A stretch of DNA of 64,000 nt from Desertimonas sp963772825 (lineage in GTDB: Bacteria; Actinomycetota; Acidimicrobiia; Acidimicrobiales; Ilumatobacteraceae): positions 248,001 to 312,000 of the forward strand of contig CAVYYX010000012.1 in NCBI GenBank assembly GCA_963772825.1. Direction: 5' to 3'. The notes under the pieces are model-generated. The model ran no database searches. It saw only the letters and a program-made list of their open reading frames with translations, and was not told where the DNA came from. The first letter of the stretch is position 1. Each line of letters begins with the position of its first letter. Positions 35,080 through 43,015 of this stretch are shown here, piece by piece. The translations under genes and the position numbers were made by a program.

Positions 35080-35805
35080 ATGACCTACTGCCTCGCCCTT
35101 CGTCTCGACGCTGGCTTGTTCTTCATGTCCGACACCCGGACGAATGCCGGCGTCGACAACGTCAGCACGTTCCGCAAGCTGCACGTGCTCAAGCCCGCCG
35201 ACGATCGCGTCTTCGTCGTCCAGTCCGCCGGCAGCTTGGCCACCACCCACGAGGTGCTCGACCGCGCCGATCGTGATCTCGGTGGTAACAGCGAGAGCCT
35301 GGCAACCGTCGACCACCTTTTCGAGGCGGCCCTGTACCTCGGGCGACTGAGCCGGGAGGTGGTCGCCACCCACGAGGCCACGCTCGGGAGCGCAGCCACC
35401 GCCACGTTCATCCTCGGCGGGCAGATCGCCGGTGAGCCGCCAGAGATCTTCCTCGTCTATCCCGAAGGCAACTACATCCGGGCGTCGGAGGAGGTGCCGT
35501 TCTTGCAGATCGGGGAAGCCAAGTACGGCAAGTTCCTGCTCGAGCTCGCGGTGCGAGCACGCGTTGACCACGTGACGGCAGCGAAGATCGCCCTCAGCTC
35601 GATGGTCTCGACGGCCCGAGCCAATCTGTCCGTGGGCCCGCCCTACGACGCCGGTGTCTATCTCAATGACTCGCTGAACGTTCGGCAGGTGCGCATCGAG
35701 GCCGACTCGCCGTATCTCGCCGAGCTCGCCGAGGTCTGGGGTACGCACCTCCTCGCAGCGATCGACGATCTGCCACCGATTCCCGCCGAGCTCCTTCCGC
35801 ACTGA
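35080..35805 (+). CDS. Anbu-type proteasome-like protease (COG3484)
   Basis: Ntn-hydrolase of 241 residues. Met1 followed by TYCLALRLDAGLFFMSDTRTNAGVD is the Anbu signature; by family knowledge the Thr at position 2 becomes the catalytic nucleophile after Met removal. Asp17 and Arg19 of SDTRTNAG and the Lys in TFRKLHVL complete the expected active site. Anbu usually sits in an operon with an alpha-E protein, an ATP-grasp protein and a transglutaminase-like protease. None of these is present here: it is flanked by a divergent SHOCT gene and a convergent acyl-CoA dehydrogenase. The role of Anbu is not settled. Confidence 0.9.
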   Translation: MTYCLALRLDAGLFFMSDTRTNAGVDNVSTFRKLHVLKPADDRVFVVQSAGSLATTHEVLDRADRDLGGNSESLATVDHLFEAALYLGRLSREVVATHEATLGSAATATFILGGQIAGEPPEIFLVYPEGNYIRASEEVPFLQIGEAKYGKFLLELAVRARVDHVTAAKIALSSMVSTARANLSVGPPYDAGVYLNDSLNVRQVRIEADSPYLAELAEVWGTHLLAAIDDLPPIPAELLPH

Positions 35806-35831
35806 CCGGCCGGCTGTGCATCCGCGGCGAA

Positions 35832-37127
35832 TCAGCCGTTGGACTGGATTCCCACCTTGAGCTCGCGGAACGGCGTCGTCGAGTCGATCCCCGGCTCCTT
35901 GGGGAGGCCGAGCACTCGCTCGCCGATGATGTTGCGCATCACTTCGTCCGTCCCGCCGGCGACACGCATGCCTGGCGTTCCGAGGACGACCTGGCTCCAC
36001 GCATAGGTTCCCCACTCGCCGCTGTCGGCGACCAGCTTGGGGCCGAGCACGTGGCTGACGAGATCGCCGATGCGTTGCAGCAACTGCGTCGCCGCCAACT
36101 TGGCGATGCTCAGCTCCGGACCCGGAAGCTGGCCGACGTTGATCTTGGCGAGTGCCCGCTGGTTGGTGTAGCCGGCGACTCGCGCCCTGGTGACGACGTC
36201 GGCGAGCTGTTGGCGGACGAGCGGATCCTGGGACAGACCGAAGTAGCGGACCATCTCGATCAGCCGGGTGATCGTCCCGCCGCCGCCGGCCATGCCGCCG
36301 GCGCCGATCGCCGCCCGCTCGTTCATCAGCGTCGTCAGGGCGACGCCCCAGCCGCCGTTGACGTCGCCCAAGCGGTGATCGTCGGGAACGCGCACCTCGT
36401 TGAAGAACACCTCGTTGAAGCTGGCCCCACCGGTCATCTGGCGCAGCGGTCGGATCTCCACGCCGGGGGCGGTCATGTCGACGATGAACCCGGTGATGCC
36501 CTTGTGCTTGGGAAGATCGGGGTCGGTGCGGGCGAGGATCTCACCGATGTCCGAGTACTGGGCACCGGAGGTCCACACCTTCTGACCCGACACCACCCAC
36601 TCGTCGCCGTCGCGCTCGGCCCTCGTCTGCAAGCTGGCCAGATCGCTACCGACGGCAGGCTCGGAGAACAGTTGGCAGGCGATGAGGTCCCCTCGCCACA
36701 GCGCCCGCAGGTAGCGATCCTTGGCCGCATCGGTGGCGTGGGCGAGGATCGTCGGGGCGATCATCCCCAGGCCGATCAGGAAGGGCCCTTGGTTGGGGAC
36801 GTCGTAACGACTCTCGAGGGCCTCGTACGCCGCCTGGTAGGGCTTGCCCAGTCCTGTGCCGCCGTACTGCGGCGGACCGGTGATCCAGCCGAACCCGGCA
36901 TCGAAGCGCGCCTGGCGGAACGACCTGGCAGCGGCGATGATGGCGTCCTCCTCGTCGCGGGTTCGTTCCTCGAACATCGCGACGTTGTCAGAGCCCTCCC
37001 CCCACACGAACTTCCGGTCGGCGTCCTTCGGCGCGACCGTGGCGTCGAGAAACGCTGTGGCCGCGCTGGTGAACTCGTCGATCGTGGGGACAGTCACGGG
37101 CGCAGTCTCCCCGATCGCAGCGTCCAT
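35832..37127 (-). CDS. Acyl-CoA dehydrogenase
   Basis: FAD-dependent acyl-CoA dehydrogenase of 431 residues. Family motifs: CQLFSEPAVGSDLASLQTRA near the FAD/substrate site, WVVSGQKVWTSGA, GITGFIVDM and, at the C-terminus, QVVLGTPGMRVAGGTDEVMRNI. It is of the long-branch FadE type common in actinobacterial lipid and steroid catabolism; substrate unknown. The catalytic base cannot be placed with certainty by eye. ATG at 37127. A dispersed repeat copy begins about 15 bp upstream. No partner fad genes lie nearby. Confidence 0.92.
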   Translation of the reverse strand: MDAAIGETAPVTVPTIDEFTSAATAFLDATVAPKDADRKFVWGEGSDNVAMFEERTRDEEDAIIAAARSFRQARFDAGFGWITGPPQYGGTGLGKPYQAAYEALESRYDVPNQGPFLIGLGMIAPTILAHATDAAKDRYLRALWRGDLIACQLFSEPAVGSDLASLQTRAERDGDEWVVSGQKVWTSGAQYSDIGEILARTDPDLPKHKGITGFIVDMTAPGVEIRPLRQMTGGASFNEVFFNEVRVPDDHRLGDVNGGWGVALTTLMNERAAIGAGGMAGGGGTITRLIEMVRYFGLSQDPLVRQQLADVVTRARVAGYTNQRALAKINVGQLPGPELSIAKLAATQLLQRIGDLVSHVLGPKLVADSGEWGTYAWSQVVLGTPGMRVAGGTDEVMRNIIGERVLGLPKEPGIDSTTPFRELKVGIQSNG

Positions 37128-37142
37128 GCGCCAACTTCACCG

Positions 37143-37212
37143 TTGCGAGCGAGCGAGCGCCAGCGAGTGAGCGGCCAGCAGCGGCCTGCGTGGCCGGGGA
37201 ACGCAGTCAACG
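37143..37212. repeat. Third copy of the dispersed repeat
   Basis: About 70 bp aligning, in inverted orientation, with the tandem units at 23392-23569. The core CGGCCTGCGTGGCCGGGGAA plus CGCA (37182-37205) is identical over 24 bp, and the flanking GCGAGCGA..GCGCCAGC..GAGCGG part is similar with small gaps. It sits between divergent genes, in front of the Nfu-like gene, as a leader just as the first unit does for the epimerase. Confidence 0.75.
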
Positions 37213-37241
37213 GCCACCCGGGCAACTACGGTGGCGGTCTC

Positions 37242-37718
37242 GTGGGTCAGCTCGTCGCCGTCACCGACCGTCCGTCCTCGACGCGCGGGCAAGTTCGCTT
37301 CGAGCTCAACCGCTCCTTGACCGGGATGGGCCACGAGCACTACTCGTCGCCCGAGGAGGCATCTGGCGAGCGGCCCGCTGACGTGCTGGCCCGGCGATTG
37401 TTCGAGACCGGCCAGGTCGACGCCGTGCACGTCTACTCGAACATCGTGACGATCGAGCTCGCCCGCAATGCCGATCCGAGCCCGCTGGCCGGCGTCGTCC
37501 AGACGCTGTATCGCTACTGGCAGCCCGGGATGCAGCCACCGGCATTCGAGGACCTCGTCGCCCCCGATGAAGCGGCAGGCGCGGCGGCGCCGGTGGCCGG
37601 CGAAGGCGGCGACGGTGGAGGCGACGCGGCGCAGTCGGCGGCCGCCCAACGGGTCCCTGCCCACCTGCTCGAACGTGCCCGCGCCGGCCGTGAGCGGTGG
37701 AAGGCGAAAGCCGGCTGA
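37242..37718 (+). CDS. NifU/Nfu N-terminal-like domain protein
   Basis: Protein of about 158 residues. The first 100 residues resemble the Nfu N-terminal scaffold domain (VRFELNRSLTGMGHEHYSSP, then LARRLFETGQVDAVHVYSNI and VTIELA). The tail is Ala/Gly-rich and ends in a basic helix. It lacks the C-terminal CxxC NifU domain that binds the iron-sulphur cluster. I place the start at GTG 37242, after the repeat; upstream sequence in the same frame only translates the repeat. A role in iron-sulphur or related protein assembly is inferred from the family alone. Confidence 0.7.
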   Translation: MGQLVAVTDRPSSTRGQVRFELNRSLTGMGHEHYSSPEEASGERPADVLARRLFETGQVDAVHVYSNIVTIELARNADPSPLAGVVQTLYRYWQPGMQPPAFEDLVAPDEAAGAAAPVAGEGGDGGGDAAQSAAAQRVPAHLLERARAGRERWKAKAG

Positions 37719-37721
37719 CGT

Positions 37722-38786
37722 TCAGCCGGTCGGTCGCGTGCCGGAGTAGGCCCGCTCGAGGATGCCGAGCAGGGCGTCGACGTCGACGGGCACCGGGTTG
37801 TCGTTGATCGCCGCCGCGGCGCGCTCGGCGGCCTCCGGGAGGTCGTCGGTGGTCAGCCCGAGATCGGCGAGGCTGCTGGTCACCGAGCTCGCCTCGGCGA
37901 GATCCCAGAGGGCGCCGGCGGGGTCGCCGCCTGGCGCCCCGAGGGCGTCGGCAAGGCGGGCCATCTCGTCGGGCAGCGCCGGGGCATTGAACGCCACGGC
38001 GTGGGGGAGCACGGCGGCGTGGGCGTCGGCATGGACGAGGTTGAACGTGCCGCCGAGGACGTGGCACAGCTTGTGGTGCAACCCGGCGCTCGTCGTGCCG
38101 AGGGCGATCCCTGAGAGGTACGCGCCGTAGAGCAGGTCGCTACGCCCGGCGACGTCGGTCGGGTCGGCCATCACCGCGGGCAACGAGCGGGCGATGGCCC
38201 GCACCCCTTCGAGCGCCAGCGCCGACGTGACCGGGTTGCAGCCGGTCGCGTAGAGCGACTCGACGGAGTGGGCGAGAGCGTTGAAGGCGCTCGCCCCGGT
38301 GACGTTCGGGGGCAGCCCGAGCGTCAGCAGCGGGTCGTAGATGACGACGCGGGGGAGCACGAGTGGTGACGTGCCGGTCTGCTTGTGTCGCCCGCCGGTC
38401 AGCCCGTAGATGGTGGTCATCTCGCTGCCGGCGTAGGTCGTCGGCACGGCGAGGATCGGCACCTCTCGAGTGAGCGCGATCGCTTTGGCCAACCCGGTGG
38501 ACGAGCCGCCGCCCAAGCACACGACGGCGTCGGCTGCGGCGTCCGTCACGGCGGCCCGGGCCCGCTCGGCGAGCTCGACCGGGACGTGCTGGATCACCTC
38601 GTTCCACCGTCCGGCGATCCTTGGTCCGAGTTGGTCAGCGGTGTCGTCGGCGAGGTCCTTGGCCTGGCCGTCGGCGACGAGAAACACTCGGCTGACGCCC
38701 AGTCGGTCGACCTCGGCGGCAACCTCGCCGACCCGGCCAGGTCCGAACACGACGCGGCTGGGATGGGAGGTGTACTCGAACCTCAC
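37722..38786 (-). CDS. Maleylacetate reductase (iron-containing alcohol dehydrogenase family)
   Basis: NADH-dependent reductase of about 354 residues converting maleylacetate to 3-oxoadipate. N-terminal RVVFGPGRVGEVAAEVDRLG, the cofactor loop CLGGGSSTGLAKAIAL, the PTTYAGSEMTTIYG motif specific to maleylacetate reductases, and AGLHHKLCHVLGGTFNLVHADAHA with conserved His residues. The GTG at 38786 overlaps the SnoaL-like stop by GTGA. Last gene of the hydroquinone operon, where it would complete the route from hydroquinone after ring cleavage and dehydrogenation. Confidence 0.9.
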   Translation of the reverse strand: MRFEYTSHPSRVVFGPGRVGEVAAEVDRLGVSRVFLVADGQAKDLADDTADQLGPRIAGRWNEVIQHVPVELAERARAAVTDAAADAVVCLGGGSSTGLAKAIALTREVPILAVPTTYAGSEMTTIYGLTGGRHKQTGTSPLVLPRVVIYDPLLTLGLPPNVTGASAFNALAHSVESLYATGCNPVTSALALEGVRAIARSLPAVMADPTDVAGRSDLLYGAYLSGIALGTTSAGLHHKLCHVLGGTFNLVHADAHAAVLPHAVAFNAPALPDEMARLADALGAPGGDPAGALWDLAEASSVTSSLADLGLTTDDLPEAAERAAAAINDNPVPVDVDALLGILERAYSGTRPTG

Positions 38787-39247
38787 CTCTGGTCGAGCCA
38801 CGCGTACCGAGACGTGTCCTTGGCCGCGTAGTCGGGGTCGAGATAGATGAAGCAGCGCTGGATCAGCCAGTCGCGTACTTCGAACACGTCGCACCATCGT
38901 CCGGCCGCCCATTCCGGGTTCCCGGCCTGCCACCGCCCGTCCTGGTGCTCGCCGTGGCTGGTGCCCTCACAGGCGAACGTGTCGGTCCCCGTGAGGATCC
39001 AGTTGAAGTGCGAGTAGTGATGGACGATCGACTTCAGCGTCGCCCCGACATCGCCGAACATCGTGCCGATCTCGTCCTTGCCGGTGGCCAACCCCCACTT
39101 CGGGAAGTACACCTGGGCGTCGTTGGCGAAGAGGTCGAGGATGCTCCCGCCACTCGACGTCACCCCTCCGTTGTCGAACGCCTTGAGGTACTCGAGGGCC
39201 ACGCTCTTGCGCTGCTCGTCGGTCATCGTCTGGGTCGTCAGGGCCAT
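38783..39247 (-). CDS. SnoaL-like (NTF2-fold) protein
   Basis: Protein of 154 residues with the cone-shaped SnoaL/NTF2 fold pattern (QVYFPKWGLATGKDEIGTMF, then HYSHFNWILTGTDTFACEGT and WCDVFEVRDWLIQRCFIYLD). Located between the hydroquinone dioxygenase large subunit and maleylacetate reductase, where such small proteins are common. It could isomerise or hydrolyse the ring-cleavage product or simply stabilise it; no catalytic residues are certain. ATG at 39247; an alternative ATG lies 7 codons in. Confidence 0.82.
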   Translation of the reverse strand: MALTTQTMTDEQRKSVALEYLKAFDNGGVTSSGGSILDLFANDAQVYFPKWGLATGKDEIGTMFGDVGATLKSIVHHYSHFNWILTGTDTFACEGTSHGEHQDGRWQAGNPEWAAGRWCDVFEVRDWLIQRCFIYLDPDYAAKDTSRYAWLDQR

Positions 39248-39257
39248 CTCAACCGCC

Positions 39258-40241
39258 TCAGAAGTCGATCGGATACTGGGGTGCCTTGCCGGTGGCGATC
39301 AGTTCCGGTAGCCCCGGCGAAGCGTTCTCCCAGACGAGCAGCATCGAGCGCTTCGGGCTGTAGCCGCGGTGGCGGATGTCTGCCGGCATCGCCGCCACGT
39401 CGCCGGCCCGCATGATCACCTTGGCGCGTGGCGACCCGGTGTCGCGGTCGTCGACGCTCCAGCGGATCTCGTCGGAGAGCTGGATGAACCACTCGACCCG
39501 GTCGTTGCCGTGGATCACCGGAAGGATGTATTCCTCGGTCGTCGGGCAGAACAGGCTGTCCTTGCACACGCTGGTGACGCTCGGGTTCCACGTCACGTCC
39601 GAGCGTGAGAGGTAGGCATAGAGGCTGAACCCGGCGACCTCGCCCTCGAAGCCGGGGTTGGCGTGGACCTCGGGTTCGTCTTGGGAGACGTCGGCGAACA
39701 TGCGGTTGACCGGATGGGTGGCATCCGTGCGGATCTGCTCGTCGCCTGGCACGCCGACCATCCGCTGGGCGGCGACCCGACGCCGGGTCACGGCCGCTGT
39801 GTTGCTGCCGTTCTTCAACCCCCACGGTCCTGCGGTCTCTTCCGGGCTGGCGAAGGGGTCGAACGTCGTGTTCGTCCAGTCGTCGAGCATCGCCTTGAAC
39901 GTGGCCTGGATGTCCGGCGTCGGAAAGTTCTCGGTGTGGTCCAACTCGGCCTTGCGGTAGCTGTCGTTGTAGCGCCCGGCGAACAGGTCGACGGTGCCGT
40001 AGTGGTTGACCGTGCCGATGACATCATCGAAGTTGACGGTGCCGTAGAAGAAGTCCCAGGCGCAGTCGCGTTGCAGGGCGCGAAGGAAGGCATCGATGCT
40101 CAGCACGTGGCTGCCGGTCGGCCAGCTGATGTGGGCGAAGTACTCGTCGCGGTGGAACATGAAACCGCCGAGGGTGTACTGCCGGTACCCGAACTCGTCG
40201 GGCTCCGAGGCCTGTACCGAGGATTCAACTACGTCAGTCAT
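39258..40241 (-). CDS. hapD: Hydroquinone 1,2-dioxygenase large subunit (HapD/PnpD type)
   Basis: Ring-cleaving non-haem iron dioxygenase subunit of about 327 residues. The sequence follows the HapD/PnpD family closely: LGGFMFHRDEYFAHISWPTG, WDFFYGTVNFDDVIGTVNHY, LKNGSNTAAVTRRRVAAQRM, CPTTEEYILPVIHGNDRVEW and AGDVAAMPADIRHRGYSPKR. The last two blocks carry cupin-like His and Glu iron ligands. Start ATG at 40241 (MTDVVESS), 14 bp after the small subunit stop. Together with HapC it would cleave hydroquinone to 4-hydroxymuconic semialdehyde. The dehydrogenase for the next step is not in the window. Confidence 0.88.
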   Translation of the reverse strand: MTDVVESSVQASEPDEFGYRQYTLGGFMFHRDEYFAHISWPTGSHVLSIDAFLRALQRDCAWDFFYGTVNFDDVIGTVNHYGTVDLFAGRYNDSYRKAELDHTENFPTPDIQATFKAMLDDWTNTTFDPFASPEETAGPWGLKNGSNTAAVTRRRVAAQRMVGVPGDEQIRTDATHPVNRMFADVSQDEPEVHANPGFEGEVAGFSLYAYLSRSDVTWNPSVTSVCKDSLFCPTTEEYILPVIHGNDRVEWFIQLSDEIRWSVDDRDTGSPRAKVIMRAGDVAAMPADIRHRGYSPKRSMLLVWENASPGLPELIATGKAPQYPIDF

Positions 40242-40255
40242 TGGTTGACGTCCTT

Positions 40256-40747
40256 TCAGGACAAGCAGATGTCGGCCCAGCGCTCGACCGTGTCGTCGCC
40301 GAGGCAGGTCTGTTGGAGGAGCACCGATGGTGACTCGGACTCGAAGCGATACGCCGACCCCCGCGGCAGCAGGGCCATGTGGCCGCGACGGATCCGCACG
40401 AAGCCCATCTCGTCGCCGTCGGGCTCGCCGTCGATGGCCACCGATCCCTCCTTGCCGGCCGGGGCGAGGGGAGTGGCGAGCTTGACGAGGCGCACGGTGA
40501 CGTCGCCGTCCATGCAGAGCACGGCCTCGTCGTGGTCGCACGTCCTCCAGCCCGACGTTCCTTCTGCGCGGATCGCTTCGAGCACATAGTTCTGGTTCTT
40601 GCCGACGGCGACCTTCTCGTACGGCGCCGACATCCCCGCCACCTCGAAAACGTTGGAGAATGCGTAATGCTTGGGGTCATCGTCGATGATCTCGATCGTG
40701 CCTTTGCGGAAGTTGCCGAGCGAGCCGAAGATCGTCGTGTACTCCAC
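40256..40747 (-). CDS. hapC: Hydroquinone 1,2-dioxygenase small subunit (HapC/PnpC type)
   Basis: Small subunit of the two-component hydroquinone dioxygenase, about 163 residues. Family blocks include GTIEIIDDDPKHYAFSNVFE, AVGKNQNYVLEAIRAEGTS, EAVLCMDGDVTVRLVKLA and GHMALLPRGSAYRF. The GTG at 40747 follows an AGGGGGA Shine-Dalgarno. First gene of the operon hapC-hapD-SnoaL-maleylacetate reductase, all within 15 bp of each other. Divergent from a CoxE-like VWA gene across 55 bp, which must hold both promoters. Confidence 0.85.
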   Translation of the reverse strand: MEYTTIFGSLGNFRKGTIEIIDDDPKHYAFSNVFEVAGMSAPYEKVAVGKNQNYVLEAIRAEGTSGWRTCDHDEAVLCMDGDVTVRLVKLATPLAPAGKEGSVAIDGEPDGDEMGFVRIRRGHMALLPRGSAYRFESESPSVLLQQTCLGDDTVERWADICLS

Positions 40748-40802
40748 TGTGTCCCCCTGTGCCCCAGCTGTGCCCAACGGTGCCCCCGCCGGTGCGACGT
40801 CG

Positions 40803-42209
40803 ATGCTTGATGGTACAACAACTTCCACGATGGTCGACTCGGTCATCGCGCTGACGCGTGACCTGCGCGCCGCCGGCGTGGACGCCTCGAGCGCCGAGGC
40901 CATCGACGGGTTGCGTGCGGTTGCCCAGGTTGGCGTCGCCGAGCGCCTGCTCGTCAGGGCGGCGCTGCAGGCGACACTCGTGAAACGGGCCGAGGACGTC
41001 GGCGTCTTCGAGTTGCTGTTCGATCGCCACTTCCCGCCGGCGCCCGTCCTGCTCCCGCACGTGCGCCGAGATGCTGCGCCAGACGCCGCTGCGGAGATCG
41101 CTCCCGAATCAGTCGGAGCAGGGGGAGCGCTACCGCTCGACCTCGTCCATGCCATCCGCGACGGTGACGAGGAGGCCCTCGTGTGCCTCGCCGAAGAGGC
41201 GGTCGCCCGGTACTCGGGGATCGAGGTCCAGCCCGGCAGCGAGCGCTACTTCGTGTATCGGGTGCTGCGCGCCCTCGACCTGTCCAATCTGCTGATCGCC
41301 GTGATGGCGAGCGAGCGCATCGAGCATCCCGAGACCTCCGAGTTCGAGTTGCGCCAGTTGCGTGATGACGTCCGCGAGCGGATCGACCGGCTGCGCCGTC
41401 TGCTCGTCGCGGCCGTTCGCGCTCGCCTCGCCCTCCAGGAGGTTGGTCCGCTCGACGCCGTCGTGGTGCCGCGGCGGGTCGCGGACATCGACGTCCTCAG
41501 CGCCTCGACGACCGAGCTCCATGAGTTGCGCGCGGCGGTGCGTCCGCTGGCCCGCAAGCTCGCCAGTCGGATCGGCAGGCAGCGCCGCCGTCATCGTCAT
41601 GGCAGCCTCGACGTGCGGCGCACGATGCGGCGGTCGATCGACGCCGGGGGGATCCCGCTCGATCCGGCGTGGCGCCGGGCGCGACGGACGAAGCCACAGC
41701 TCGTCATGCTCTGTGACCTGTCCGGTTCGGTCGCCGAGTTCGCCCACTTCACGCTGATGTTGTTGCAGGCGATGACGGCAGAGCTGGCCGGATTGCGGGC
41801 CTTCGTGTTCGTCGACGGGGTTGCCGAAGTCACGCGGGTCCTCGAGGAGGCGGAGGTCGACCTCGATCCGCGGTTGCTCGTGACCGTGCCTGGGGTCGTC
41901 GTCGGCGACGGGCACAGCGACTACGGGCGGGCACTGGGCACGTTCGTCGAGCGCTACAGCGCGACCGTTGGGGCGGGGACCACCGTGCTCGTCACCGGCG
42001 ATGCTCGCACCAACCTGCGCGGCTCCGGCGTCGAGTCGTTGCGCGTGATCCGTCACCGATGCCGGCGGCTGTACTGGTTCAACCCGGAGCCGGCGGACGG
42101 CTGGGACGATCCGGACTCGGCGCTGGCTGACTACCGCGAGCTGTGTGACGGCGTGTTCGAGGTGCGCAACCTCACCCAACTCGCCGCGGCTACGGCGGCG
42201 ATCCTCTGA
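40803..42209 (+). CDS. Stand-alone VWA domain protein, CoxE-like
   Basis: Protein of about 468 residues. The N-terminal 270 residues are helical and the C-terminal part is a CoxE-type VWA domain with MIDAS DLSGS in LCDLSGSVAEFAHF, a later GDGHSDYGRAL with the Asp/Ser replacing the usual Thr, and VTGDARTN for the final Asp. Start is ATG 40803 or ATG 40830. CoxE proteins usually act with a MoxR/CoxD ATPase, but none is adjacent; the only MoxR in the window is in the 5.5-12.2 kb operon. Divergent from the hydroquinone dioxygenase genes, so it may serve in iron or cofactor loading of that enzyme, which is speculative. Confidence 0.85.
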   Translation: MLDGTTTSTMVDSVIALTRDLRAAGVDASSAEAIDGLRAVAQVGVAERLLVRAALQATLVKRAEDVGVFELLFDRHFPPAPVLLPHVRRDAAPDAAAEIAPESVGAGGALPLDLVHAIRDGDEEALVCLAEEAVARYSGIEVQPGSERYFVYRVLRALDLSNLLIAVMASERIEHPETSEFELRQLRDDVRERIDRLRRLLVAAVRARLALQEVGPLDAVVVPRRVADIDVLSASTTELHELRAAVRPLARKLASRIGRQRRRHRHGSLDVRRTMRRSIDAGGIPLDPAWRRARRTKPQLVMLCDLSGSVAEFAHFTLMLLQAMTAELAGLRAFVFVDGVAEVTRVLEEAEVDLDPRLLVTVPGVVVGDGHSDYGRALGTFVERYSATVGAGTTVLVTGDARTNLRGSGVESLRVIRHRCRRLYWFNPEPADGWDDPDSALADYRELCDGVFEVRNLTQLAAATAAIL

Positions 42210-42219
42210 ACCGCGGCCA

Positions 42220-42245
42220 ATTGTGAGCAAGATCTTGCTCACAAT
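42220..42245. promoter_or_regulatory. 26-bp perfect palindrome before imuA
   Basis: ATTGTGAGCAAGA (42220-42232) is followed directly by its exact complement to 42245. There is no loop, so a protein-binding operator is more natural than a terminator, although cruciform or terminator roles for the upstream VWA gene remain possible. It ends 22 bp before the imuA -35 box, so a bound protein could act as activator or co-repressor. Confidence 0.7.
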
Positions 42246-42267
42246 CGGCATCAGAGTTTGGTGCCCG

Positions 42268-42296
42268 TTGAGCTGCGAACACCCGTTCGGTACGAT
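42268..42296 (+). promoter_or_regulatory. SOS promoter of imuA-imuB with LexA box
   Basis: -35 TTGAGC (42268-42273), 17-nt spacer, -10 TACGAT (42291-42296), then 6 nt to the ATG at 42303, so the mRNA is probably leaderless. The spacer holds CGAACACCCGTTCG (42276-42289), matching the Gram-positive LexA box GAAC-N4-GTTC with both arms perfect. Damage-inducible control of the mutasome genes follows. Confidence 0.88.
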
Positions 42297-42302
42297 GAGG
42301 CG

Positions 42303-43013
42303 ATGACCTCGGCATCGTCCCTGCGCACCGCCACTGTCGAACGTCTCGCCGAACCGTTGTCGGCTACCGCGCTGAGTCGCAGCCGGATGCTGCCGGTTGT
42401 CGATCCGCTCGTCTCGCTGCTGCCCGACGGTGGGTTGGTCAGGGGCAAGGCAGTGGCGTGCGGGGGAGTGGCCGGCATGTCGCTCGCTGTGTCCCTGGCG
42501 GTCGCCGCGACAGCTTCTGGGTCATGGCTCGCCGTCGTCGGGGTCCCGACGTTCGGGCTCGAGGCAGCCGAGGAGTTCGGCATCCCGCTGGAGCGGGTGG
42601 TGGGGGTAGATCCGGGCGATCAGCGTGCTGTCGGCGAGTCCTGGGCTGAGCTCGTCGGCGCCACGTTGGACGGCTTCGAGGTCGTCATCACCAAGGTGCC
42701 GCGACGACTCAACGCCGTCCTCGCCAGACGGGTCCAGGGCCGCCTGAAAGCTCGCGAAGCGGTGCTCATCACACTCGGTGCGCCAGGACCCATCTCCGTC
42801 GACGTCGAGTTGCAGGCCAGCGATCCGCACTGGGAGGGCGTCGCCGCCGGGTCCGGTTACCTGCGCGGCCGGCGGGTCGCCGTCACATCGGCGGGGCGAC
42901 GTGTCCCGCGCCCGCGGCAGGCGTCGTTGTGGCTCCCTGGCCCAGATGGCACGATCGCTCTCGACGAGACGGTGCCGGCGGTCGTCCCCCTCGCCGATCA
43001 TCGCGCTGGTTGA
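42303..43013 (+). CDS. imuA: ImuA-like protein of the SOS mutasome
   Basis: Protein of about 236 residues, distantly RecA-like, as in actinobacterial ImuA'/Rv3395c proteins. It lies directly before imuB and behind a LexA-controlled promoter. Visible features: GGLVRGKAVACGGVAGMSLA in the position of a degenerate Walker A region, VVGVPTFGLEAAEEFGIPLE and VITKVPRRLNAVLARRV. The Walker lysine environment is not a normal GxxGxGKT, so ATP hydrolysis is doubtful. It probably links ImuB to other replication proteins. Start ATG 42303 fixed by the leaderless promoter. Confidence 0.82.
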   Translation: MTSASSLRTATVERLAEPLSATALSRSRMLPVVDPLVSLLPDGGLVRGKAVACGGVAGMSLAVSLAVAATASGSWLAVVGVPTFGLEAAEEFGIPLERVVGVDPGDQRAVGESWAELVGATLDGFEVVITKVPRRLNAVLARRVQGRLKAREAVLITLGAPGPISVDVELQASDPHWEGVAAGSGYLRGRRVAVTSAGRRVPRPRQASLWLPGPDGTIALDETVPAVVPLADHRAG

Positions 43014-43015
43014 CG

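Noticed and set aside
35080..35805. HslV or 20S proteasome beta subunit
   Set aside because: The TYCLALRLDAGL and SDTRTNAGVD text is specific to Anbu, and no HslU, alpha subunit or Mpa gene lies nearby.
40803..42209. CO dehydrogenase maturation operon around the CoxE-like gene
   Set aside because: No coxS, coxM, coxL or coxD genes flank it; neighbours are hydroquinone and SOS genes.
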